From Rhizobium sp. N324 (lineage in GTDB: Bacteria > Pseudomonadota > Alphaproteobacteria > Rhizobiales > Rhizobiaceae): a stretch of DNA of 64,000 nt. The stretch's first letter is position 1; each line of letters starts with the position of its first letter. Position numbers and translations under genes: made by a program. Location: contig NZ_CP013630.1 in NCBI RefSeq assembly GCF_001664485.1, forward strand, positions 2,545,001 through 2,609,000. The letters are read 5' to 3'. The notes beneath the pieces are model-generated. The model searched no databases. It saw only the letters and a program-made list of their open reading frames with translations, and had not been told where the DNA came from. Positions 9,173 to 17,535 of the stretch are shown here, in pieces.

Positions 9173-10240
9173 ATGAATACGGCTGTCGCGCCCAAGGTGC
9201 AGGTTCCCGATGTTGCGGGCCAGATCACCTATGCCATGCGCTCGATGGGCGTTGCGCCGATACCGCGCAATTACGAACTCTTCTACGAGGCCTATATCGG
9301 CTCCAATCCGGCGCTCACCCGCGAACTAGCCGCCCTTGGCAGCCAGGCGACGCAGGCCGAACTCGACGCGCTCGGCGCGCAATATTTCACCAGCAGCCCG
9401 GCCCGCGTCGTCGACGACGCCCATAGCCGCATATCGGGCGAACTCGACGGCCTGCTCAGGATCCTGCGGCAGGAGCAGAGTTCGCTGGAAAGCTATACCA
9501 GGCTGCTTGGCGAAACCCATAAGCGCATCACCTCCAAGAGCAACGCCAGCGTCGAACTGATCGAGAACGCCATCGAGCTTTTGAGCCAGGCGACGGGCGA
9601 CACCATGGCGCATGGGGAACGCACCGTCGAAGACGTCGTTCAGCGCTCGCAGGAGATGGACCAGGTCCGCAAGGAACTGGACGAATACAAGCGTATCGCC
9701 AACACCGATTCGCTGACGCGCCTTTCCAACCGCCGCGCCTTCGACGAGCGCCTCGCCGCCGTCTTCAACAATCCCGGCATGCGGCCGGTGACGGCGCTGC
9801 TGCTCGCCGATATCGACAACTTCAAGAAGATCAACGACACCTACGGCCATCCCGTCGGCGACAAGATCCTCGCCACCGTCGCCTCGGTCATCCGCAGCAA
9901 TGTCCGCCGCGATGTCTTCGTCGCCCGTGCCGGCGGCGAGGAATTCGCGCTGATCATCGACGGCAATACGCCCGAGGAAATCACCGCGATCGCCGAGCGC
10001 ATCCGCCGCACGCTGGAAACGACACCGTTCAAAAACTCCCGCACGCGGGTGAATTACGGCCCGATCACCGTCTCGATCGGCATCTGCATGGCCTCCAGCG
10101 CCGAGGATGCCGGCGAACTCTACAGCAAGACCGACATCGCCCTTTACGGCGCCAAGAATGCCGGCCGCAACTGCACCATCCTCTATCAGGACGGCATGCA
10201 GAAGGATTTCACCAAGAGCTGGCTGATCTACAAAAGCTGA
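9173..10240 (+). CDS. GGDEF-domain diguanylate cyclase
   Basis: Predicted to make cyclic di-GMP. The 355-residue soluble protein has an N-terminal helical region (residues 1-180, with a likely coiled coil around RSQEMDQVRKELDEYKR) that leads into a GGDEF domain beginning NTDSLTRLSNRRAFDE. The active-site loop is GGEEF at residues 254-258, which supports catalysis. The usual inhibitory RxxD site five residues before it is degenerate (VRRD), so product feedback may be weak. No membrane segments. The ATG at 9173 follows GAGGAG-like bases. It is monocistronic and its signal is unknown. Confidence 0.93.
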   Translation: MNTAVAPKVQVPDVAGQITYAMRSMGVAPIPRNYELFYEAYIGSNPALTRELAALGSQATQAELDALGAQYFTSSPARVVDDAHSRISGELDGLLRILRQEQSSLESYTRLLGETHKRITSKSNASVELIENAIELLSQATGDTMAHGERTVEDVVQRSQEMDQVRKELDEYKRIANTDSLTRLSNRRAFDERLAAVFNNPGMRPVTALLLADIDNFKKINDTYGHPVGDKILATVASVIRSNVRRDVFVARAGGEEFALIIDGNTPEEITAIAERIRRTLETTPFKNSRTRVNYGPITVSIGICMASSAEDAGELYSKTDIALYGAKNAGRNCTILYQDGMQKDFTKSWLIYKS

Positions 10241-10288
10241 CGGCGAACCGCCGCCGCAGGCGCGCTGTCACCCACAGGTGACAGCGGC

Positions 10289-10900
10289 TTACCACATCGT
10301 CTTCGCCGCCCGTCCCGGCCATTCGCGGTCGTAGGTTTCCTGGTCGAAATCGCCGACCGCCGCCTTCAGCATCTGGCCGGGGGTCGGCAGGCCTGCGGGA
10401 TCGGCGAAATGCCCGGCATTCCAGAGTTCGGCCCGCATCACCGCACGGGCGCATTGAAAATAGACCTCGTCGATCGAAATGACGATGACGGTGCGCGGAT
10501 GTTTGCCGTCCATCTCGAAACCTGCAAGCAGCGCCTCGTCGTTGGAAACGACGCCGCGTCCGTTGATGCGCATCGTGGTGTTCGAGCCGGGGATCAGGAA
10601 CATCAGCGCGAGCCGCGGATCGCGCACGATATTGGAAAGCGAATCGACGCGGTTGTTGCCGCGCCAGTCCGGCAGATGCAGCGTCCCGTCGTCGACGACG
10701 CGCACCACCCCGCCGAGATCGCCGCGCGGTGAACAGTCGAGCCCTTCCGGCCCGACGGTTGCAAGCGCCGCGAACGGCGAGATCTCGATCATCTCGCGAT
10801 AAAGCGGCGTCAGCCGCCTGGTCACCTTGTCGACCGAGGCCTGTGACAGGCCGGCGCCGTAGATCGTGTTGAGCTCTTCGATGCTGCTGATGATTTTCAT
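10289..10900 (-). CDS. Pyridoxamine-phosphate-oxidase-fold protein (MSMEG_1061-like)
   Basis: A 203-residue flavin-binding split-barrel protein. LATVGPEGLDCSPRGD, LPDWRGNNRVDSLSNI and RINGRG are typical of the pyridoxamine 5'-phosphate-oxidase-like group whose members reduce flavins or small substrates; the true substrate is unknown. The frame extends upstream to 11278 over the alpha/beta hydrolase gene, but the family begins at MKIISSIEEL, so the start at 10900 was taken. It lies 37 bases downstream of the leftward alpha/beta hydrolase, probably in the same transcript. Confidence 0.82.
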   Translation of the reverse strand: MKIISSIEELNTIYGAGLSQASVDKVTRRLTPLYREMIEISPFAALATVGPEGLDCSPRGDLGGVVRVVDDGTLHLPDWRGNNRVDSLSNIVRDPRLALMFLIPGSNTTMRINGRGVVSNDEALLAGFEMDGKHPRTVIVISIDEVYFQCARAVMRAELWNAGHFADPAGLPTPGQMLKAAVGDFDQETYDREWPGRAAKTMW

Positions 10901-10937
10901 GAGGCGTCCCGCCGCGGCTTGATCTTCGCGCCGGACG

Positions 10938-11918
10938 CTACAATGTCGCGCGCCGCGCCGGAAGCTCAAAAAACGGAATGATCTCCGCAACTTTTTTGAT
11001 GCTTTCGTCAAACGCGCCCTCTTCACCCCGATCGCCGTCGAGAAAAGCCGCAATCGCGCCAAACACCGGCGCTGCGCCCACGATGCGCCGGTGCCCGAAG
11101 CCGTTCGCCCAGAACAGGCGCACACTTGCACCCGCCGCACCGTACCGCCTGGCATGGGCCGGCGGCACCTCCTTGTCGTCCTCGGCATGGATGACGAGCA
11201 CCGGCCGGCCGATGCCGCCTGCCGTATTGTCCGCGTCGAACGCCTCAAGTCGCCTCCCGGTGACGCGATAAACCTCATTCTCCAGCGCAGCCTGCGCCGC
11301 GGGGCGAAGGCCGATCATCCGGCCGAAATCGACAAACAGCCAGCGCATCTCGCTTGGCGCGCCGATCAGCACCAGCCGTTCGCAGGCAACAGGCCCCATG
11401 TCGGGCAGCAGGCCGGCCGCCGAGACCATCAGCGCCGCACCGCCAAAGGAATGGCCGATGACCGCATCGAAGGTGCCGAACCGCTCCCCGGCCGCGGCGA
11501 TCGCACCGACCGCAAGCCCCATATGCAGGGAACACCCGCCGGCGCGCCCGTGGCCGGGAAAATCGAGCGCCACCACTTCCGCACCGGTTGCCGCAAGCAT
11601 CGAGACGAGCTCGGCCATATATTCGCCACTCGAGCCCCAGCCATGCGTCACCAGGAAACGCGGGCGTTTTCCCCTCGCCCCGCCGTTCAGCCGATAGGCA
11701 TGCGCTTTCGCCCCGCTGGCAAGCTTGAGGGTAAAATGCTCGGCGCCGGCAAGCCGGGCCGCGCCCGCGGCGTGCGCCGCCTTTGCCTTCGCGCCCTTCG
11801 GCCGCGGCGACGGTGTGCGGCAGAACAGCCGGAATGCCATCCTGCCGGCCAGCTCCGGTGAAACCGCCTGCAGAGCCGAAAAACCCAGACGGGTGACCTC
11901 CAGCGCAAAATTTGCCAT
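10938..11918 (-). CDS. Alpha/beta hydrolase
   Basis: A 326-residue serine hydrolase of unknown substrate. THGWGSSG forms the oxyanion region, GHSFGG the nucleophile elbow, HAEDDKEV supplies the acid and NGFGHRR the catalytic His, so the triad looks complete. No signal peptide is evident; the N-terminal 70 residues are an Ala/Lys-rich extension. Divergent from a MarR regulator with a shared palindrome between them, so it is probably the regulator's target. Followed by the flavin-fold protein gene. Confidence 0.85.
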   Translation of the reverse strand: MANFALEVTRLGFSALQAVSPELAGRMAFRLFCRTPSPRPKGAKAKAAHAAGAARLAGAEHFTLKLASGAKAHAYRLNGGARGKRPRFLVTHGWGSSGEYMAELVSMLAATGAEVVALDFPGHGRAGGCSLHMGLAVGAIAAAGERFGTFDAVIGHSFGGAALMVSAAGLLPDMGPVACERLVLIGAPSEMRWLFVDFGRMIGLRPAAQAALENEVYRVTGRRLEAFDADNTAGGIGRPVLVIHAEDDKEVPPAHARRYGAAGASVRLFWANGFGHRRIVGAAPVFGAIAAFLDGDRGEEGAFDESIKKVAEIIPFFELPARRATL

Positions 11919-11936
11919 AGTGAGAATCCAAAAGAC

Positions 11937-11952
11937 TGTTCAACACTGAACA
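11937..11952. promoter_or_regulatory. Candidate MarR operator
   Basis: TGTTCA-ACAC-TGAACA, an exact inverted repeat in the 47-base gap between the hydrolase start (11918) and the MarR start (11966). A further TGAACA half-site lies at the MarR start itself. Placement in the shared promoter fits autoregulation and control of the hydrolase. Confidence 0.65.
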
Positions 11953-11965
11953 ATAAAGTACAACG

Positions 11966-12433
11966 ATGAACAAAAATCAATCCCTTCCCTGGGATCATCC
12001 GCGTTTTCGCAGCTGGATCGCGGTGGCGCGCGCCTGCCAGCTGATGCAGCAGTCGCTGACCCGCTCGCTGGCCGATCTCGACATCAAGCCGCCGCACCTC
12101 GATATTCTGGTCAATCTCTATCGTTTCGAAGGCATCTCGCAGCAGGAGCTGGCGCGCAAGCTGCTGGTCGGCCGCTCCAATATGAGCATGCTCTTGCCGC
12201 AGATGGAAAAACGGGAGCTGATAGAGCGGCGCGGCGACGCGCGCGACAAGCGCGTGCTGCGCCTCTACCTCACCGGGGAAGGCCGCCGGCTGACCGAGGC
12301 GGCGATGGCGATCCAGACCGACCTCATCGAACGCACGCTCTCCGACGAACCGATCGAACAATGCATGGCGACGGCCATCTCGATGGAGCGCATCATCGCC
12401 ACCCTGCTCAAGGATCTCAGCGACGACGACTGA
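11966..12433 (+). CDS. MarR-family transcriptional regulator
   Basis: A 155-residue winged-helix protein. LDILVNLYRFEGISQQELARKLLVGRSNMSMLLPQMEKREL is the helix-turn-helix region (residues 49-90) and RRGDARDKRVLRLYLT the wing, both family hallmarks. It usually represses neighbouring genes until a phenolic or oxidant ligand binds. The divergent alpha/beta hydrolase operon is the likely target. Its stop is 3 bases from the stop of the convergent ltrA-like gene. Confidence 0.9.
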   Translation: MNKNQSLPWDHPRFRSWIAVARACQLMQQSLTRSLADLDIKPPHLDILVNLYRFEGISQQELARKLLVGRSNMSMLLPQMEKRELIERRGDARDKRVLRLYLTGEGRRLTEAAMAIQTDLIERTLSDEPIEQCMATAISMERIIATLLKDLSDDD

Positions 12434-12436
12434 TGA

Positions 12437-13627
12437 TCAATGCAGCGTCGGCGCCGGCGATGTACCGCTCAGCGAGCGGTATTCCCAGGCGGCGACGACG
12501 ATCAGCACCAGCGTCGCCAGAATGCCCAGCAGATAGATCTCGATGAAGGGGGCTGAGAAGGCGAGCAGGATCAGCAACACGAGGCCGGCAAGATGCGACA
12601 GCGGCAGCTGCCCGCTGGTCGCGCCCTTGAACCAGAGATTGCCGATCAGGAACAGGCCGGAGCCGCCGAGCACCGCCGCAGCAATGCCGAAATCGCCGGT
12701 CTCGTGCGGATGCGAGAACATGAACTCGACGGCCACCGCATGCACGATGATGCCGGCCAAGATCGGGATATGTCCATAGGTGAAGGCCTGCCGCGCCAAC
12801 GCCCCCGGCGTCGCCTCATGTTCGATGCGGTGGGCGGCGCGCCCGTGGCCGAAACGGAAATAAAGCCACCACATGGCGACCGTGCCGACGAAGCCGGTGA
12901 CGAAGACGATCCCGGTCAATCCTGAAACCGGCAGCTCCGAAAAGGTGCGTCCGGAAACCAGGATCGCTTCGCCGAGGCAGATGATGACGAAGAGCGCGCA
13001 GCGCTCGGCCATATGCGCGCCGGAGACATCCCAGTCGCTGGGAACGGAGCGGCCGAGGCCCGGCACCGCAAAGCCCGCGGCCGGCCCGGCATATTCGATC
13101 GCCAGCGCGATCACCCAGGCGATCAGCCGGGCTTCATGCTCCAGCAGCCCGCCGGCAATCCAGAAGACGCCTGCAACGATGAGCCAGGTGGTGATGCGGA
13201 CGAAATTCAGCGTATTGGCGCGGTCGACGCGTGTCATCGCATAGGTCGCAAACAGCGAGCGCCCGACCTGCATCGCCACATAGGCACCGGCAAAGAGCAA
13301 CCCCTTGTCGCCGAAGGCCTCGGGAAGGGAGGCCGACAGCAGCAGCCCCAGCATCATCAGCGCCACAAGCATGCCGCGCACCGGCATCTTGTCGGGATCG
13401 AGCCAGTTGGTCACCCAGGCGGTGAAGATCCATACCCACCAGACCGCAAAGGTCATCAGCGCCGCTTCGGCGGCACCAAGCGGCGTATAATGAGCGGCAA
13501 GCGCATGCGAAAGCTGCGAGATCGAAAAGACGAAGACCAGGTCGAAGAACAGTTCGAGGAAGGTCACCTTGCTGCCGGCCGCACTCCCCTTGGCGCGCAG
13601 CCAGTTCTTTCCGTTCGCTTTTGTCAT
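12437..13627 (-). CDS. ltrA: Low temperature requirement protein A (LtrA) family membrane protein
   Basis: A 396-residue protein with about ten hydrophobic helices. The N-terminal signature FLELFFDLVFVFSISQLSH and the following WWVWIFTAWVTNWLDPD are the landmarks of LtrA proteins, first named for cold growth in Listeria; the molecular function is not settled. It sits convergent with the MarR gene and 23 bases downstream of the DUF971 gene on the same strand. Confidence 0.9.
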   Translation of the reverse strand: MTKANGKNWLRAKGSAAGSKVTFLELFFDLVFVFSISQLSHALAAHYTPLGAAEAALMTFAVWWVWIFTAWVTNWLDPDKMPVRGMLVALMMLGLLLSASLPEAFGDKGLLFAGAYVAMQVGRSLFATYAMTRVDRANTLNFVRITTWLIVAGVFWIAGGLLEHEARLIAWVIALAIEYAGPAAGFAVPGLGRSVPSDWDVSGAHMAERCALFVIICLGEAILVSGRTFSELPVSGLTGIVFVTGFVGTVAMWWLYFRFGHGRAAHRIEHEATPGALARQAFTYGHIPILAGIIVHAVAVEFMFSHPHETGDFGIAAAVLGGSGLFLIGNLWFKGATSGQLPLSHLAGLVLLILLAFSAPFIEIYLLGILATLVLIVVAAWEYRSLSGTSPAPTLH

Positions 13628-13650
13628 GTATCCCCCGATACCCGTTGATT

Positions 13651-14025
13651 TCAGCGCGGCTTTTCCGCCGTGTCGCGGTTCATGCCTTTTTCGCGGAGCT
13701 CGTCCTCATAGGCCGAAAACAGCTCCGCGCCCCGTTCGCCGAGTTCGCGCAGATAAGTCCAGGTATAGATGCCGGTATCGTGCATGTCGTCGAAACCGAT
13801 CCTGACGGCATAATTGCCGGTCGGCGTCATCGAGATGATCGCGACGTTGCGCTTGCCCGGCACCGTCACCCGCTGTCCCGGCCCGTGGCCCTGCACCTCG
13901 GCCGACGGCGACAGCACGCGCAAAAGCTCAGCCGACAGCTCGAAGCTCCGGCCGTCGTCGAAGGTCACCGCCAACCGCTGCCGGTCTTTCGAAACGCGAA
14001 TTTCGCTCGGCCAGATATCGCTCAT
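13651..14025 (-). CDS. DUF971 (gamma-butyrobetaine hydroxylase-like N-terminal domain) protein
   Basis: A 124-residue protein. WPSEIRVSKDRQRLAVTFDDG and YAVRIGFDDMHDTGIYTWTYLR match the small DUF971 domain, also found at the N-terminus of gamma-butyrobetaine hydroxylase and in proteins linked with Fe-S assembly. The frame is open to 14250, but similarity begins at MSDIWP. Two adjacent ATGs lie at 14028 and 14025; the second has the better distance from GAGG. It is divergent from moaA, and rhizobia often keep these two together. Confidence 0.85.
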   Translation of the reverse strand: MSDIWPSEIRVSKDRQRLAVTFDDGRSFELSAELLRVLSPSAEVQGHGPGQRVTVPGKRNVAIISMTPTGNYAVRIGFDDMHDTGIYTWTYLRELGERGAELFSAYEDELREKGMNRDTAEKPR

Positions 14026-14161
14026 CATTTTGTCCTCTTCTCCTGCGAGGAGTAGGCGCTGATGTTTTTCAGCGCAAGCTGAAATTGGCATGCGCGCACC
14101 GGCTGTTTCCCTTGACGCGACAATAGCATATGCCCACATTGAAGAGAGTACGGAGATCCAG

Positions 14162-15208
14162 TTGAATACCAGGGTAGGAACGATAGGCGATGCATCGCCG
14201 CTCACGGCGGATGCACATCCGATGATCGACCCGTTCGGCCGGGCCGTCACCTATCTGCGCGTCTCCGTCACCGACCGCTGCGATTTCCGCTGCACCTATT
14301 GCATGGCCGAGAACATGACCTTCCTGCCGAAGAAGGACCTGTTGACGCTGGAAGAGCTCGACCGGCTCTGTTCCGCCTTCGTCGCCAAGGGTGTGAGGAA
14401 GATCCGGCTGACCGGCGGCGAACCGCTGGTGCGCAAGAACATCATGTATCTTGTCCGCCAGCTCGGCGAAAAAATCGGTTCCGGCCTCGACGAGCTGACG
14501 CTGACCACCAATGGCTCGCAGCTCTCCCGCCATGCCGAGGAGCTCTACGAGTGCGGCGTGCGCCGCATCAACGTCTCGCTCGATACGCTCGATCCCGATA
14601 AGTTCCGCAAGATCACCCGCTGGGGCGATTTCGCCAAGGTGATGGAAGGCATCGACGCGGCGCAGAAGGCCGGCATCAAGATCAAGCTCAACGCCGTGGC
14701 GCTGAAGGATTTCAACGACGCCGAGATGCCCGATCTCCTGCGCTTCGCCCATGGCCGCGGCATGGACCTGACGGTGATCGAAACCATGCCGATGGGCGAG
14801 ATAGACGAGGACCGCACCGACCAGTACCTGCCTCTCTCCGAGCTGCGCACCGATCTGGAAAAGCAGTTCACCCTCAGCGATATCGATTACCACACCGGCG
14901 GCCCGGCCCGTTACGTCAGGGTCACGGAGACCGGCGGCCGCCTCGGCTTCATCACGCCGATGACCCATAATTTCTGCGAGAGCTGCAATCGCGTCCGCCT
15001 GACCTGCACCGGCACGCTCTATATGTGCCTCGGCCAGAACGACGCCGCCGATCTTCGCACCGCACTGCGCGCCACCGAAGACGATTCCCTCCTCCACACC
15101 GCCATCGACGAGGCCATCACCCGCAAACCGAAGGGCCACGACTTCATCATCGACCGCACGCACAATAGGCCGGCCGTGGCGCGGCATATGAGTGTCACTG
15201 GTGGGTGA
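14162..15208 (+). CDS. moaA: GTP 3',8-cyclase MoaA (molybdenum cofactor synthesis)
   Basis: Radical SAM enzyme for the first step of molybdopterin synthesis. CDFRCTYCM gives the radical cluster cysteines at residues 40, 44 and 47; the C-terminal cluster is in [14 protein letters not shown]; the protein ends in Thr-Gly-Gly, as MoaA requires for activity. An ORF start exists at 14090, but the TTG at 14162 with GGAG ten bases before it gives a 348-residue protein of normal length. The other Moco genes in this window, mobA and mobB, lie 18 kb away. Confidence 0.94.
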   Translation: MNTRVGTIGDASPLTADAHPMIDPFGRAVTYLRVSVTDRCDFRCTYCMAENMTFLPKKDLLTLEELDRLCSAFVAKGVRKIRLTGGEPLVRKNIMYLVRQLGEKIGSGLDELTLTTNGSQLSRHAEELYECGVRRINVSLDTLDPDKFRKITRWGDFAKVMEGIDAAQKAGIKIKLNAVALKDFNDAEMPDLLRFAHGRGMDLTVIETMPMGEIDEDRTDQYLPLSELRTDLEKQFTLSDIDYHTGGPARYVRVTETGGRLGFITPMTHNFCESCNRVRLTCTGTLYMCLGQNDAADLRTALRATEDDSLLHTAIDEAITRKPKGHDFIIDRTHNRPAVARHMSVTGG

Positions 15209-15216
15209 GGCCCGGT

Positions 15217-15473
15217 CCCCGCAAAGCGGGGAGCGATCGATCCAGTGAATCGATCGCAGGGCCGAACGCCCTGAGCCCAAGCGGAGGGCCGGGATACGGT
15301 GCGGAAATTTCCCTCTTCTCCCCAGCGGGGAGAAGATGCCCTTCAGGGCAGATGAGGGGGGAGCGACGACAGGAGCGAATGCGCTGAGCGCAAGCGAAGG
15401 GCATTAAATGCAGTGCCGCGGCCCCCCTCATCCGACCCTGCGGGCCACCTTCTCCCCGCTGGGGAGAAGAGGG
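15217..15473. repeat. Cluster of palindromic repeats downstream of moaA
   Basis: From left to right: CCCCGCAAAGCGGGG (15217-15231), a GCGATCGAT/ATCGATCGC hairpin (15233-15257), a RIME-like unit at 15311-15360 and an inverted variant at 15422-15473 with the same CTCCCC-GCTGGGGAG core seen at 2074. The first hairpins may terminate moaA, but lack a U-tract. No gene in the 282-base gap. Confidence 0.8.
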
Positions 15474-15490
15474 AGAAGCCGCAGCCCTCA

Positions 15491-16276
15491 TCACCCAGGC
15501 TTACGCGCACAAATCGCAAACCGCTCCTGCACCATCCGCTCCAGCCCCCTGAGAAACGGCATCTTGCGCGCCTGCGCCCAATGAATGTCCCCAAGCTTGC
15601 GGTCGACGACGATGTCCACAAATCCGGCCTTGCGCAGAAGCTCGACGACCGCTTCGGCCGGCATGTCATGGGAGAAATGCACGCGCGAGCGGATCTTCTG
15701 GTGCCGCGCCATCATCTCCGGCGACATATGGCTCGCAGCCGGCTTGCCAGTGATCTTCGTCCAAAGCTTCTGCAGGCCCTTGACCCAGGTCTCCTTGCCC
15801 ATATTGCCGTCGAGGATCAGCACTTTGCCGCCTGGCTTCAGCACCGCGAACCATTCCTTGAAGGCCGAGGCTGGGTCCACCAGCGTCCAGACAAGGTGCC
15901 GGTTGGTGATGACGTCGTAGCTGTCCCGCGGCTCCATGGTGCTTTCGGCGTCGCCGGAGATGAAGCGGATATCGGTGCCGCGCTTCTTCGCCTTGGCGCG
16001 CGCCTTCGCCAGCATCGCGTCCGACCAGTCGAGCCCGGTGACCCTGAAGCCGACATCATTCATCAGATGCGATATCACGGCGGTGCCGCAGGCGAGATCG
16101 AGTGCTGCGCGCCCCTGCCCTTCGCCGAGATGCTTCCGGATCAGCCGCTGCCAGCCCTTCCGCTCGCCTTCCGAAAAGATTTCATGGCCGACGCTCTGGT
16201 CGAAGGTCTCAGCCCGCTCCGACCAGAAATCGCGAATTTCGTCGCGGATCGAGTAGTTGGTATTCATCGAATTCAT
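15491..16276 (-). CDS. SAM-dependent class I methyltransferase
   Basis: A protein of about 261 residues with motif I LDLACGTAVISHLM, motif II VTGLDWSDAMLAKARAKA and DVITNRHLVWTL, the Rossmann methyltransferase pattern. Substrate unknown. Three in-frame ATGs lie within 30 bases (16294, 16276, 16267); none has a strong ribosome site and the middle one is used here. It is divergent from an iron-complex-type ABC importer across a 116-base gap with an iron-box candidate, so a role in modifying or releasing the imported chelate is possible but unproven. Confidence 0.82.
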   Translation of the reverse strand: MNSMNTNYSIRDEIRDFWSERAETFDQSVGHEIFSEGERKGWQRLIRKHLGEGQGRAALDLACGTAVISHLMNDVGFRVTGLDWSDAMLAKARAKAKKRGTDIRFISGDAESTMEPRDSYDVITNRHLVWTLVDPASAFKEWFAVLKPGGKVLILDGNMGKETWVKGLQKLWTKITGKPAASHMSPEMMARHQKIRSRVHFSHDMPAEAVVELLRKAGFVDIVVDRKLGDIHWAQARKMPFLRGLERMVQERFAICARKPG

Positions 16277-16329
16277 CGCAAGGCACCCCGGCATGGCATC
16301 AGTTTGGAAAGGCTCTAAAACATATAACT

Positions 16330-16344
16330 TGATTCACAAAGTCA
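16330..16344. promoter_or_regulatory. Candidate iron-responsive operator (RirA box, TGA-N9-TCA)
   Basis: TGATTCACAAAGTCA matches the TGA-N9-TCA form of the IRO box bound by RirA in rhizobia. It lies in the gap between the methyltransferase and the binding-protein gene, 48 bases before the ATG at 16393. The motif is short, so support comes mainly from its position. Confidence 0.5.
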
Positions 16345-16392
16345 TATTTCTTATGCCTGCGGACATTATTCAGACGTCAGGGGAATTTCCAG

Positions 16393-17529
16393 ATGAATTT
16401 CGCAAAACTGCTCGCAGTGTCCGCAGCTGCGATTGCCGGCTTGATGCCGCTTTCGGCCTGGGCGCAGTCCTTCACCGTCAAGGATGTCGCCGGCCGCGAA
16501 GTCAGCTTCGACAAGCCGGTCGAGCGTGTGATCCTTGGGGAAGGCCGCATGCTCTACGCCGTCGCGCCGATCGAGAAGGAAGATCCCTTCGCCAAGATCG
16601 TCGGCTGGCGCAACGATCTCTGGACCACCGATAAGGACGGCTTCAACGCCTATGTCGCGAAGTTTCCCAAAGGCAAGGACCTGCCCTTCCTCGGCAATCT
16701 GACGGATGGCACGCTACAGACCGAGACCGTCGTCAAGCTACATCCCGATGTGCTTTTGCTGCCGATCGGCAACAAGACGGCAGCCGACGAAGTCAAGCTC
16801 AAGGACATGCTCGCCGGTATCGGCGTGAAGATCGTCTATATCGATTTTCGCGAGCATATTCTCGCCAACACCGAGCCGAGCCTGAAGATCCTCGGCCAGC
16901 TCTTTGGCCATGAGGACCGCGCCGAAGCCGTCGCTGCCTACTGGAAAGAGCAGATGGCGCGCGTCACCGACAGGCTGAAGGCCGCCAATCCGCCGAAGCC
17001 GAATGTCTTCATGTACCGCGCCGCCGGCCTGGTGGAATGCTGCGGCACCTTCGGCCCCGATAATTTCGGCCTGATGGTCGATCTGGCCGGCGGCCATAAC
17101 CTCGGCTCCGATTTCCTGCCGGGCTATACCGGTTCGATCAATGCCGAACAGGTCGTCGCCTCCAATCCCGATGTCATCGTCGTCACCGGCTCCAACTGGA
17201 GCCAGACCAAGGATGCCAAGGACTTCGTCAATGTCGGCCCGAATGCGGCCGCGACCTTCACCGACAGCCGCAAGGCGCTGAACACGCTGATGGAAAACCC
17301 GGCTTTCACCGGCTCCAGGGCAGTTGCCGGCGGCAACGTCCATGCGATCTGGCACCAGTTCTATACCAGCCCCTATCAATTCGTCGCCGTGCAGCAGCTC
17401 GCCAAGTGGTTCCACCCGAACCTCTTTGCCGATCTCGATCCGGATGCCACCTTCAAGGAATTCCACGAAAAATTCCTGCCGGTCGCCTATCAGCCGGGTT
17501 ATTGGGTCGATGCCAAGGCGAGCCAGTAG
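16393..17529 (+). CDS. Iron-complex-type ABC importer, periplasmic binding protein
   Basis: A 378-residue FecB/BtuF-type (PF01497-like) binding protein. The signal peptide ends at about residue 25 (LSAWAQ/SF). The opening FTVKDVAGREVSFDKPVERV is typical of siderophore, haem or cobalamin binders, and LHPDVLLLPIG with NPDVIVVTGS are the paired lobes. Longer than most, with an insertion around DGFNAYVAKFPKGKD. First gene of a three-gene operon; an RirA-like box upstream points to iron, but no ligand can be read from sequence. Confidence 0.9.
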   Translation: MNFAKLLAVSAAAIAGLMPLSAWAQSFTVKDVAGREVSFDKPVERVILGEGRMLYAVAPIEKEDPFAKIVGWRNDLWTTDKDGFNAYVAKFPKGKDLPFLGNLTDGTLQTETVVKLHPDVLLLPIGNKTAADEVKLKDMLAGIGVKIVYIDFREHILANTEPSLKILGQLFGHEDRAEAVAAYWKEQMARVTDRLKAANPPKPNVFMYRAAGLVECCGTFGPDNFGLMVDLAGGHNLGSDFLPGYTGSINAEQVVASNPDVIVVTGSNWSQTKDAKDFVNVGPNAAATFTDSRKALNTLMENPAFTGSRAVAGGNVHAIWHQFYTSPYQFVAVQQLAKWFHPNLFADLDPDATFKEFHEKFLPVAYQPGYWVDAKASQ

Positions 17530-17535
17530 TCCGAA

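Noticed and set aside
14090..14161. Molybdenum cofactor riboswitch or longer MoaA start
   Set aside because: The short leader shows no convincing Moco aptamer; the extra 24 residues do not resemble the MoaA N-terminus and the TTG with GGAG is better.
16295..16392. Cobalamin riboswitch before the FecB/BtuF-type gene
   Set aside because: The gap of under 100 bases is too short and I see no B12-box; an iron box fits better.
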